Positions 7,947-14,937 of a stretch of 53,903 nucleotides of DNA are shown piece after piece. The position numbers and the translations under genes were made by a program. Numbering within the stretch: position 1 is the first letter of the stretch; each line of letters opens with the position of its first letter. The stretch lies in contig JAFWHB010000012.1 in assembly GCA_017512145.1 (NCBI GenBank), forward strand, positions 1 to 53,903, in the 5' to 3' direction. This DNA comes from Mogibacterium sp. GTDB taxonomy: Bacteria; Bacillota; Clostridia; Peptostreptococcales; Anaerovoracaceae. A model generated the notes under the pieces. That model saw only the letters and a list, made by a program, of their open reading frames with translations, did not search any database and was not told the origin of the DNA.

Positions 7947-8792
7947 ATGCGTACAGCAGACACGTATTCAAATGCAGAATTTATCAATGATTGCCTGGAT
8001 GTTTTTGCTAAGCATCCGGGCAACATTGCCGTTGTACCGGGAATCGGCTCAGTCGTAATGTACGAAGAGCCGCTCGTCGGATTTGCAAGCGCGGACGATG
8101 AGATTTTCAGGACCTTCAAGAAGAAGGAAGTCGTAGGCAAGAATCACTTCCTGCCTTCCGAATGGCTTCCGGAGGCGAAGACCGTCATCTCATTCTTCCT
8201 TCCATTCACAGATGCAGTCAGGGAGAGCAACGAGTCTGACCCTGCCGAGCCATCTGCAGAGTGGCTCTATGCCAGAATAGAAGGCCAGCAGTTCATCGGC
8301 CAGTTTATGAAAGACATCGCCGCAATGCTTGAAGAGAAGGGCATCATGACCTGTGTCCCGGCACTCGATGAGAGATTCGAAGTCAAAATAGAACCGGGCC
8401 TTGAAGGGCTCAAACCGACTTTTCATGCTGACAGCAGATGGTCCGAGCGCCACGCAGCATACGCCTGCGGCCTTGGCACCTTTGGCCTGTCCAGAGGACT
8501 CATCTCAGAGAAGGGTATGGCCGGAAGATACGCCAGCATCATCGTCTCGGCAGAGCTCGAGCCGACCGTGCGCCCATACACAGGTGTCTATGATTACTGC
8601 ATCAGGTGCGGCGCCTGCATCAGGAAATGCCCGGTGAACGCCATTTCCCTCAAGCACGGCAAGAACAATCTCACATGCCACAAGCATGTCGAGAAGATGA
8701 AGGCCAAATATTCGCCTAGATACGGATGCGGCAAATGCCAGGTTGGCGTGCCATGCGAGCACACGAACCCACTCCGCAGAGCATCCAAGTGA
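7947..8792 (+). CDS. QueG-like 4Fe-4S double-cluster protein
   Basis: 281-residue soluble protein. The C-terminal third has a bacterial ferredoxin motif (CIRCGACIRKCPVNAI) and a second cysteine set (CHKH and CGKCQVGVPC), as in epoxyqueuosine reductase QueG and related corrinoid iron-sulfur proteins. The N-terminal part (AKTVISFFLPF, the WSERHAAYACGLGTFGLSRGLIS stretch) matches the conserved 'GLG-G-G' region of that family. True QueG proteins are longer (about 350-380) and end in HEAT repeats, which are lacking here, so this is more likely a short paralogue of unknown electron-transfer role. A G-rich site (AAGGGGGG) precedes the ATG. Its stop codon region is repeated twice downstream. Confidence 0.75.
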   Translation: MRTADTYSNAEFINDCLDVFAKHPGNIAVVPGIGSVVMYEEPLVGFASADDEIFRTFKKKEVVGKNHFLPSEWLPEAKTVISFFLPFTDAVRESNESDPAEPSAEWLYARIEGQQFIGQFMKDIAAMLEEKGIMTCVPALDERFEVKIEPGLEGLKPTFHADSRWSERHAAYACGLGTFGLSRGLISEKGMAGRYASIIVSAELEPTVRPYTGVYDYCIRCGACIRKCPVNAISLKHGKNNLTCHKHVEKMKAKYSPRYGCGKCQVGVPCEHTNPLRRASK

Positions 8793-8880
8793 TCTCGCGA
8801 GCAGGGAAGTGACAGACATTCGCGCATCCAGGTGAACTGATCAAGGGGCAGAAATTCGCGCATCCAGGTGAACTGATCAA
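8781..8880 (+). repeat. Stop-codon tandem duplication behind the QueG-like gene
   Basis: The gene ends GCATCCAAGTGA (8781-8792). GCATCCAGGTGA recurs at 8824-8835 and 8860-8871. The last two lie in a 27-base perfect direct repeat (8818-8844 and 8854-8880) with a 36-base period. Confidence 0.85.
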
Positions 8881-8977
8881 TGAACAGAACTTCCATATCA
8901 ATGAGATCCTGGGTATCGCAGCGATACTCTCAGGAATCGCGATCCTAACCGTAGCCAGAGGGCAGGAAGAAGGATAA
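8813..8977 (+). pseudogene. Possible remnant of an EamA/DMT-type transporter C-terminus
   Basis: An open frame without a start codon ends at 8975-8977. Its last 28 residues (from INEILGIAAILSG onwards, ending ARGQEEG) look like the final transmembrane helix and tail of EamA-family permeases. The preceding part is the 12-residue tandem repeat produced by the 36-base DNA repeat. No upstream transporter helices are present, so at most a fragment remains; the match is by eye and short. Confidence 0.35.
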
Positions 8978-8981
8978 TCAA

Positions 8982-10346
8982 TTGAAGAAATTCTTAGCAA
9001 TCTTACTTATAACCATAATCGTAGTCGCAGGAGTGGCTTTCGGGGCGGCGTATTATCTCTATGGCCGCACCCCTGACAAGTTCGTTCCTTATACATATAT
9101 CAACGGCATGGACGTCTCCGGCCTGACCGCCGAAGAGGCAGAGAACCTCCTCAACGAGAATGTCCGCGGCAAAGAGTTCAAATTCATCTACGGCAACCAG
9201 GCGTATACCGTCCCGATGAACAATGTTGAATTCGATTACTCCGTCGCACCAACTCTCGAATCCGCAAGCATCATCGATCCGCTGAGAGGCCTCCTCCGCA
9301 TCAAGAAGGAGTACAAAGTCGCAATGACTCCGGCCAGTTCCGATGCTTTCCTTGCAGAGATCACTGCACTTCCGATCTGCAACAACGAGGGCAAAACACC
9401 TCCTCAGGATGCTTACGTTGATCTCTCGAACTATGCCTTCCGCACCGTCAGAGAGCAGGTCGGCACCGAAGTCGACCCGGCGAGAGTCATGGACGTCGCT
9501 TTCAAGAACATCGCAGACGGCTCTTACACCGCTGAGCTCACCGACGCCGACATCGTCAAACTGCCGGCACTCACCGTCGAATCCGAAGAATTCCAGCAGC
9601 GCCTCAAATACTGCAAGGACAACCTCAACTTCAGACTCGATCTCGTGACCGGCTACGATACCACACTCATCACCCCACAGGAAATCGACGAGATGGTCTC
9701 CTTCGCCGGCGACGAGCCAAAGCTCAACAAAGACCGTATCGAGAAGTTCATCACCGACTACGCCGGCAAACACAACGAGTACAACAAGGACTACGATTTT
9801 GCAACCTCCACAGGCAGCACCGTAACCGTCCGAGGCGTCACCTACGGCAAAGTCATCGACAAAGAGGCTTTGACCAAAGACCTCAAGGCCGCCCTCAAAG
9901 CTCAGAAGCCTGCTTCCATCGAAGTTAACTGGGCTCAGATGACCTACAGCGGCAAAGACACCATCGGTAACAGCTACATCGAAGTCTCGATCGACAAACA
10001 GCACGTCTGGTGCTACAAGGATGGCCAGCTCGTAGTCGAATGCGACTGCGTAACCGGCGCCCCAGGCCATGACACCGCCAAAGGCGTCTTCATCATCCAG
10101 TACGTAACCGGCCCAACGACCCTCCGCGGCAACAATGACGACGGCACCGAATACGAAAGCCCGGTCAACTGCTTCATGCCATTCTACGGCGGCCAGGGCC
10201 TCCACGGCTCCAGCGGCTGGCGAAGCAAATGGGGCGGCACCATCTATAAGACAGGCGGCTCACACGGCTGCGTCAACTGCCCGGACGCCGCCGCCAAAAA
10301 AATGGCAGACACCGTCGGCTACGGCTACCCAGTCGTCATCTACTAA
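8982..10346 (+). CDS. L,D-transpeptidase (YkuD) with N-terminal VanW-associated peptidoglycan-binding-like domain
   Basis: 454-residue exported enzyme that makes 3-3 cross-links in peptidoglycan or anchors proteins to it. Residues 5-27 form a signal anchor. Residues about 35-250 match the PG_binding_4 type repeat that often precedes YkuD (FVPYTYINGMDVSGLTAEEA). The catalytic domain occupies about 325-454, with HxnnG-type LHGSSG and the active motif Ser427-His-Gly-Cys430-Val-Asn, Cys430 being the nucleophile. The start is TTG at 8982, supported by AGAAGGA seven bases upstream; no ATG fits. A 49-base duplication of its 3' end follows, then a terminator. A second YkuD enzyme lies at 46072-47064. 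Confidence 0.9.
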   Translation: MKKFLAILLITIIVVAGVAFGAAYYLYGRTPDKFVPYTYINGMDVSGLTAEEAENLLNENVRGKEFKFIYGNQAYTVPMNNVEFDYSVAPTLESASIIDPLRGLLRIKKEYKVAMTPASSDAFLAEITALPICNNEGKTPPQDAYVDLSNYAFRTVREQVGTEVDPARVMDVAFKNIADGSYTAELTDADIVKLPALTVESEEFQQRLKYCKDNLNFRLDLVTGYDTTLITPQEIDEMVSFAGDEPKLNKDRIEKFITDYAGKHNEYNKDYDFATSTGSTVTVRGVTYGKVIDKEALTKDLKAALKAQKPASIEVNWAQMTYSGKDTIGNSYIEVSIDKQHVWCYKDGQLVVECDCVTGAPGHDTAKGVFIIQYVTGPTTLRGNNDDGTEYESPVNCFMPFYGGQGLHGSSGWRSKWGGTIYKTGGSHGCVNCPDAAAKKMADTVGYGYPVVIY

Positions 10347-10400
10347 CACTCATTAGATATCAACTGGCATCGGCCACCCAGTCGTCATCTACTAACAACA
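10323..10400 (+). repeat. Stop-codon duplication behind the L,D-transpeptidase
   Basis: The last codons plus stop (from GGCTACCCAGTCG at 10323) recur 49 bases later from GGCCACCCAGTCG at 10372, including TCTACTAACA and a following CATTAG. The second copy is outside the gene. Confidence 0.8.
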
Positions 10401-10460
10401 GACATTAGCAGGCACCGGCCGCTACTTGCAGGTAAGCGAGACAGCCACTATAAACACAGA

Positions 10461-10496
10461 AGAGCGTTGCAAAAGCAGCGCTCTTCTTTCGTCTTT
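10461..10496 (+). terminator. Terminator of the L,D-transpeptidase gene
   Basis: AGAGCG (10461-10466) pairs with CGCTCT (10479-10484), with GC/GC continuing inside; followed by TCTTTCGTCTTT. Confidence 0.75.
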
Positions 10497-10525
10497 CAAT
10501 AAGTGTTCTGGTAAGTGTCCCGGTA

Positions 10526-10570
10526 GGGTCGGAGCAGCACGAATTATGGCAAAGCAGCTTAGCTCGACCC
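10526..10570. repeat. 45-bp inverted-repeat family, copy 1
   Basis: GGGTCGGAGC at the left and GCTCGACCC at the right bracket AGCACGAATTATGGCAAAGCAG. Related copies lie at 23246-23291, 23301-23343, 23826-23868 and 23878-23922. All copies in this window flank the 75-bp arrays. Confidence 0.75.
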
Positions 10571-10644
10571 TTCCTTGCACAATATACATCCAAGGGAATA
10601 TTTATTAGCAACTCTTATATCGTCATAATCCTTGCGAGAGGAGG
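10571..10644. repeat. Leader shared by both 75-bp arrays
   Basis: This stretch (CTTGCACAATATACATCCAAG ... CTTGCGAGAGGAGG) is nearly identical to 23344-23420 before the second array. No convincing coding frame or ribosome binding site use is seen. Confidence 0.75.
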
Positions 10645-10990
10645 TTTTGACGTTTTGACCCTCTCTTCCTATGCAAAAACGTCAATTAGCCCGCCTCTGA
10701 CTTGTCCGAGATCCACGGATTTGACGTTTTTGGTGCCCTCAGCCTATGCAAAAACGTCAATTAGCCCGCCTCTGACTTGTCCGAGATCCACGGATTTGAC
10801 GTTTTTGGTGCCCTCAGCCTATGCAAAAACGTCAATTAGCCCGCCTCTGACTTGACCGAGATCCACGGATTTGACGTTTTTGGTGCCATCTGCCTATGCA
10901 AAAACGTCAATTTGCCTGCCTCTGACTTGACCGAGGACCACGGATTTGACGTTTTTGACACCCAACAACCTAGCAAAAACGTCAAATCAG
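10645..10990. repeat. 75-bp hairpin tandem repeat array 1 (about 4.6 units)
   Basis: Units begin with TTTGACGTTTTTG at 10645 (variant), 10720, 10795, 10870 and 10945, exactly 75 bases apart. Each holds TTGACGTTTTTG and CAAAAACGTCAA as a 12-13-bp stem with a loop of about 16 bases, then a GC-richer spacer (GCCCGCCTCTGACTTG...CCACGGA). Because 75 is a multiple of three the array reads as a 25-residue repeat peptide, but there is no ribosome binding site and the other strand is interrupted by stops, so I read it as non-coding. No unique spacers, hence not CRISPR. Confidence 0.9.
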
Positions 10991-11038
10991 ATATCCAGCT
11001 TATATTTATGGAGTTGGAAACTCATAAGAATGTGAAAC

Positions 11039-11068
11039 CCCAAGTTTCAATTGAAACTTGGGATTTTC
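11039..11068. terminator. Perfect 24-base palindrome, terminator-like
   Basis: CCCAAGTTTCAA (11039-11050) and its exact complement (11051-11062), followed by ATTTTCC on the plus strand. A near copy with a small loop ends the gene at 22196-22948 (23033-23069). It may end transcription out of the array or of the ECF gene on the opposite strand. Confidence 0.6.
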
Positions 11069-11077
11069 CTCAATCCT

Positions 11078-11100
11078 AATACGGCCTCAGGCCTTTTCCG
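11078..11100 (+). terminator. Small hairpin with T-run
   Basis: GGCCT-C-AGGCC followed by TTTTCC, just beyond the stop of the minus-strand ECF gene. Short stem; plus-strand orientation. Confidence 0.35.
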
Positions 11101-11103
11101 TTC

Positions 11104-11616
11104 TTAGTCATTACTTTCTATAGATGTTAGATGTGATGTGACTATCATGCTCACTACTATTCCAACTGTTGCCTGGCCTATATTCCATGGAAGTCCGAGT
11201 ATGGCTGCGGCCCATGTTCCATACATTACCCTTTCTGCTATCAGGTAACCGAGGCACATGACTGATCCGCCTGCGGCCATTGCCAGGATTTCCTGCATCT
11301 TGCCATTGCCATGTTTCGATAGCAGTGTTCCAGTCAAATAAGCCATCGCCAGTTTAATGATCAGTGTCCATGGTGCCCAGAATGCGAATCCTCCGAGCAC
11401 GTCTGCCATTGCAGAGCCAAGGGCTGCAGCAACTGTTCCATAGTGTCTCCCGAGTACTGCGATTCCAATGAATATCATGGCATCTCCGAGATGCACATAA
11501 CCCTGTGTCATTGGCACCGGGATCCTGAACAGGACTGTGCTCACCAGAGTGAGGCACATCATGAGAGCAGTCATGACCAGCTTCTGTGTGCCGGTTGCGT
11601 GTCTAAGTGAGAACAT
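11104..11616 (-). CDS. ECF transporter S component (substrate unassigned, vitamin B6-type possible)
   Basis: 170-residue membrane protein with about five to six hydrophobic helices of the ECF-type vitamin transporter S-component family (pattern VHLGDAMIFIGIAVLGRHYG, then ALGSAMADVLGGFAFWAPWTLIIK). S components bind a vitamin and work with a shared energising EcfT/EcfA module encoded elsewhere. ATG at 11614-11616 is chosen because AAGGAGG lies just upstream; the open frame continues further into the 21-bp repeat array but without a start signal. It is divergent from a MocR-type PLP-linked regulator, which makes a pyridoxine-related substrate a reasonable guess; the sequence does not prove it. 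Confidence 0.8.
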   Translation of the reverse strand: MFSLRHATGTQKLVMTALMMCLTLVSTVLFRIPVPMTQGYVHLGDAMIFIGIAVLGRHYGTVAAALGSAMADVLGGFAFWAPWTLIIKLAMAYLTGTLLSKHGNGKMQEILAMAAGGSVMCLGYLIAERVMYGTWAAAILGLPWNIGQATVGIVVSMIVTSHLTSIESND

Positions 11617-11674
11617 TGATGGACCTCCTTCCTGCAGTTGGGCTTGCAATGTGCCGAATATGCATGCCGAGCAA

Positions 11675-11801
11675 CTGTCGACCAGCCCATCCGCACCTGC
11701 GGCCAGCCTCTCCGCACCTGCGACACAGCCTCTCCGCAACTGTCGACCAGCCTCTCCGCACCTGCGACCAGCCTCTCCGCACCTGCGACACAGCCGCTCC
11801 G
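11675..11801. repeat. 21-22-bp tandem repeats between the ECF gene and MocR-type gene
   Basis: About six units of the form CCTGCGACCAGCCTCTCCGCA with small variants (CTGTCGACCAGCC, CCTGCGACACAGCC) run through 11675-11801. They lie in the 5' leader of the ECF gene. The unit length keeps an open frame on the minus strand with AERLVAG repeats, but no start signal supports translation. Confidence 0.85.
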
Positions 11802-11833
11802 CATCTTAGGCACAGCCTATTTTCAGCACCTAA

Positions 11834-11862
11834 TTGACCAATTAATTTCTATATAATATAAT
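11834..11862 (+). promoter_or_regulatory. Promoter of the MocR-type gene
   Basis: TTGACC (11834-11839), 17-base spacer, TATAAT (11857-11862). A leader of about 75 bases follows before the ATG at 11943, which has AGGAAG ten bases upstream. Confidence 0.7.
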
Positions 11863-11942
11863 AACATCTGAGTGTACTTGTAGAAATATACATAATGGTA
11901 TATTTTTAGAGATACAGTTTGAACTAACAGGAAGTATAAATC

Positions 11943-14120
11943 ATGGTATTGGCAGAATTAGATCACAATTCATCGAGAAGTTTATATGTACAGCTTTACG
12001 AGCATCTGAGGCAGCAGATCTCCGACGGCAGTATCCGCGAAGGGGAGAAGCTTCCGTCGCTGAGGCAGATGGCTGAGATGCTTGGGATCAGTGTCACAAC
12101 GGTCAAAGTCGCTTATGATCAGCTCATAGTCGAGGGCTACCTTGAGAGCAAGCCAAGTTCGGGTTTCTATGCTGCAGGCGGCGCCGGGAATAACAACCGG
12201 CAGACCCAGGCCCAGGCCGAAGTCACCTCCAAGGCAGACACAGGCGCAGGCCAGGCAAGGCAATATTCAGCCGCAAGCTGCGACCCTGCGTCCTTTGACT
12301 TTGTCAAATGGAAGAAGTGCATGGCAAGCGTCCTCAACGAGACGCCGGAGCTCCTTCTGACTGCAGGCGACAGGCAGGGCGAGGCATCGCTTCGCCGCGA
12401 GATCGCCGAGCACCTGTACAAATCAAGAGGTGTTGTCTGCACGGAGGACCAGGTCGTCATCAGCGCCGGAACCCAGCAGCTCGTCGGCCATATTGCAAGG
12501 CTTCTCAAGATGATGGACATAGCGCACGTCTGCACGGAAGAGCCTGGATACACACCAGTCAGGAACATATTCAGAGACTGGGGTTTTGCCATCAGCAATA
12601 TCCCGGTCAGGCAGGACGGCATCGAGATCGAGAAGCTCCCGGCGAACATCAGGACGGCCGTATACGTTTGTCCGCAGAACCAGTTCCCGACGGGTGCGGT
12701 CATGCCGATCGGCAGGCGCCACCAGCTCCTCGAGTGGGCCCGCGACAACGACAGCATAATAATAGAAGACGACTACAACAGCGAGCTCAGATACTTTGGC
12801 ATGCCGGTGCCGGCACTGCAGGGGCTCGACCGCGGCAACCGCGTCGTGTATCTCGGGTCGTTCTCGTCGACTTTGTTCCCAGCGGTCAGGATCAGCTACA
12901 TGGTGCTGCCGCGCAGGATGCAGGAGATGTACCGTGCGACGATGATGAACTACGACCAAACCTGCTCCAAGACTGAGCAGCTGACCCTCGCGCTCTTCAT
13001 GCAGCGCGGATATTACCAGACAAATCTCCGCAAGATCCGCAAGCTCTACTCGCGAAAACTCCAGGAAGTGCTCTCCGCAATAGCTGGGGCGGATCCGGAA
13101 GGGGGCTTTATAACCGCTGAAAATTCAAGGTCCGGGATCAATCTCATCCTCAGGATCAAAACCTGCGCCAAGACCATCACCGAAGGCATGACTGGTGCTG
13201 CGAGGTCTGAGACGATCCACCGCGAGCTGGTCAGCCGGATGACGCATGCAGCGGCCGACCTCGGCCTCAGGATCAAAGACATCGAGCAGCTCGACCGAGA
13301 TGGCCAGCTCTACTTCATCTTCTACTACAACCAGATCCCGGCAGGGAGCATCCGACGCGCCGTCGCCGATCTGACGGACGCGTTCAAATCAGCCGTCATG
13401 AAGGGCAGTCTCAGCATGCCGGCGGTTTACGAGGTGCTGAGGGTCAAGAATGGACGGGCGCTCTTCGTTCATGAGCACTACGAGAGGCTTTCACGTTCGC
13501 TCGGAAGTCTCGGCCTGGCGGTCCCGTTCACCGAGTCCGAGCTCGAGAACTGCATCAACGAGATGATTCGCTCCAACAATATACAGAATCACAACCTCAA
13601 GATCGAGGCCGACGTCTCCGGCCACTCGTACATTTTCATGAGCCCGACCCATTATCCTGCGGCCGAGCTGTACGAGAAGGGTGTCGCGGCCCGGCTCTTC
13701 CGGGGCGAGAGGAAGAATCCTAATGTCAAAATGATGGATCAGGCTCTCCGCGATGCGACCGACAAAGCGATCAGAGCGTCTGGCTGCTACGAAGTCCTCC
13801 TCGTCGACAGGAACGGTAACATCACCGAAGGAAGCCGCTCGAATGTCTTCTTCATCAAAGGCGACAAGGTTTTCACATCACCGGCAGAGCAGGTTCTCCT
13901 CGGAGTAACCAGGCTCAAGGTAATAGAGATTATAGGAGACCTCGGACTTACGCTCGAAGAGCAGAACGTCAAGGCTGCGGATATCGCGGACTTCGACGCG
14001 GCTTTCATCAGCGGCACCTCTCCGGAGGTCCTCCCGATAGCGACCATCGACGAGACAGCGTACGACGTGAACAACAAAGTCCTCCGCGCGATAATGGAAG
14101 GGTACAGCAAGCTGAGCTGA
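11943..14120 (+). CDS. MocR-type regulator fused to a class IV PLP aminotransferase-like enzyme; PLP lysine lost in the first aminotransferase domain
   Basis: 725-residue three-part protein. Residues about 10-78 are a GntR winged helix (SIREGEKLPSLRQMAE, ISVTTVKVAYDQLIVEGYL). Residues about 110-470 are a class I aminotransferase fold as in MocR/GabR/PdxR (VYVCPQNQFPTG, EDDYNSELRYFG). The motif that holds the Schiff-base lysine in this family (GSFSKTLFP) reads GSFSSTLFP: codon 309 (12867-12869) is TCG, Ser. Residues about 480-725 are an added fold-type IV domain resembling branched-chain aminotransferase or 4-amino-4-deoxychorismate lyase, with Lys596 (NPNVK), ITEGSRSNVFF, LLGVTRLKV and SGTSPEVLP, all intact. 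Typical MocR proteins are 450-500 residues. Divergent from an ECF S component. Effector and enzymatic activity unknown. Confidence 0.88.
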   Translation: MVLAELDHNSSRSLYVQLYEHLRQQISDGSIREGEKLPSLRQMAEMLGISVTTVKVAYDQLIVEGYLESKPSSGFYAAGGAGNNNRQTQAQAEVTSKADTGAGQARQYSAASCDPASFDFVKWKKCMASVLNETPELLLTAGDRQGEASLRREIAEHLYKSRGVVCTEDQVVISAGTQQLVGHIARLLKMMDIAHVCTEEPGYTPVRNIFRDWGFAISNIPVRQDGIEIEKLPANIRTAVYVCPQNQFPTGAVMPIGRRHQLLEWARDNDSIIIEDDYNSELRYFGMPVPALQGLDRGNRVVYLGSFSSTLFPAVRISYMVLPRRMQEMYRATMMNYDQTCSKTEQLTLALFMQRGYYQTNLRKIRKLYSRKLQEVLSAIAGADPEGGFITAENSRSGINLILRIKTCAKTITEGMTGAARSETIHRELVSRMTHAAADLGLRIKDIEQLDRDGQLYFIFYYNQIPAGSIRRAVADLTDAFKSAVMKGSLSMPAVYEVLRVKNGRALFVHEHYERLSRSLGSLGLAVPFTESELENCINEMIRSNNIQNHNLKIEADVSGHSYIFMSPTHYPAAELYEKGVAARLFRGERKNPNVKMMDQALRDATDKAIRASGCYEVLLVDRNGNITEGSRSNVFFIKGDKVFTSPAEQVLLGVTRLKVIEIIGDLGLTLEEQNVKAADIADFDAAFISGTSPEVLPIATIDETAYDVNNKVLRAIMEGYSKLS

Positions 14121-14281
14121 TGCGGCCAAGTCATAGGCGGCAACGCTCGCAAGCTAATCAGATGTGGCCACACTCGCAAGCTGAGCTGATGCGGCCAAGT
14201 CAGACGCGGCCATGCTCGCAAGCTAATCAGACGCGGCCACTTTCGCAAGCCAGTCAGACACTGCCTCACTCGCAACTTAAG
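14109..14281 (+). repeat. Stop-codon tandem duplication behind the MocR-type fusion gene
   Basis: AAGCTGAGCTGATGCGGCCA at 14109 holds the last three codons and stop; the same words recur at 14178. The higher-order period is 69 bases (a 42-base and a 27-base sub-unit, each starting AAGC and ending CTCGC or TTCGC), continuing in degenerate form to about 14281. Confidence 0.85.
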
Positions 14282-14376
14282 CCACTGAGAACTCTTTCAT
14301 AATATATGTGGAGAATTGCACTAAGAACTGATATAATTACTTGGAAAATTTTCAAAGAAAAGGGTGTAATAGCGAA

Positions 14377-14787
14377 ATGAGCAAAAAAGGCAACAGAAAT
14401 GCAATGAATTATAACCGTCCATCGGCCGGTTATCAGAAGAACCTATACAGACAGAAGATGAACCAGGAAGGTATCAAGGCTCCTAAGACACCGGATGCTA
14501 AGAAGCTCAGGATCATCGGCATCGTAATGATAGTCGTATGGGTAATCCTTACCGTGCTTCTCTTCATTTACCTCAGATGGACAGGCCTTCTGATCGGCGT
14601 CATCATCGGCGCAATCGCAGCAGGCGGAATGTATCTGTATATGAGGAACATGCAGAACAACGTCATCAAGTACTACAAGAAGGTAGGACTTACCGAAGAG
14701 ATGTACATCAACGAACTCAAGAGACGTAACGTAGACAAGAAGCAGATCGATGCATACAGAAAGATCTGGAGAAAGGTCAAGATCTGA
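14377..14787 (+). CDS. Small membrane protein of unknown function, two transmembrane helices
   Basis: 136 residues: a basic, Asn/Lys-rich cytoplasmic N-terminus (MSKKGNRNAMNY), two adjacent hydrophobic helices (about 48-70 and 74-92; IIGIVMIVVWVILTVLL and LLIGVIIGAIAAGGMYLY), then a basic C-terminal tail (YYKKVGLTEEMYINELKRRNV). I do not recognise a named family. ATG at 14377 is preferred over an in-frame TTG at 14341; an AAGGGTG stretch lies 14 bases upstream, a weak site. TATAAT occurs at 14332-14337. It is monocistronic, ending in a strong terminator before ilvB. The layout suggests a membrane-associated accessory protein, but nothing more can be claimed. Confidence 0.7.
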   Translation: MSKKGNRNAMNYNRPSAGYQKNLYRQKMNQEGIKAPKTPDAKKLRIIGIVMIVVWVILTVLLFIYLRWTGLLIGVIIGAIAAGGMYLYMRNMQNNVIKYYKKVGLTEEMYINELKRRNVDKKQIDAYRKIWRKVKI

Positions 14788-14809
14788 TCCCTTTGGCCAG
14801 CAAATGAGC

Positions 14810-14840
14810 AGGCGGCACCATGCCGCCTGTATTTTTTTAT
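14810..14840 (+). terminator. Terminator of the small membrane protein gene
   Basis: AGGCGGCA/TGCCGCCT stem with a CCA loop followed by GTATTTTTTTA. Confidence 0.9.
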
Positions 14841-14867
14841 TGTCTTGAGGCCAAATCAATGTATAAT
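14840..14867 (+). promoter_or_regulatory. Promoter of the ilvBN-pfkB operon
   Basis: TTGTCT (14840-14845), 16-base spacer, TATAAT (14862-14867). The leader of about 60 bases shows no T-box or attenuator features by eye. Confidence 0.6.
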
Positions 14868-14937
14868 ACTTAATAACACTATAACGCAGTAATTCCAACG
14901 ATTTGTGTGAATCGGAAGTGTCAGGGGGAGAGCTATT

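Noticed and set aside
7947..8792. Bona fide epoxyqueuosine reductase QueG
   Set aside because: The protein is about 80-100 residues shorter than QueG and lacks the C-terminal HEAT-like region; kept as QueG-like only.
10645..10990. CRISPR array
   Set aside because: The 75-base units are repeated in full with no unique spacers and no cas genes; the same holds for 23421-23797.
10655..11079. Genes coding for 25-residue repeat proteins in the 75-bp arrays
   Set aside because: Open frames follow from the 75-base period; no ribosome binding site, and the other strand of array 1 has a stop in each unit.
11571..11856. Small proteins encoded in the 21-22-bp repeats
   Set aside because: Several overlapping frames are open only because the unit is a multiple of three; none has a ribosome binding site at a start codon.
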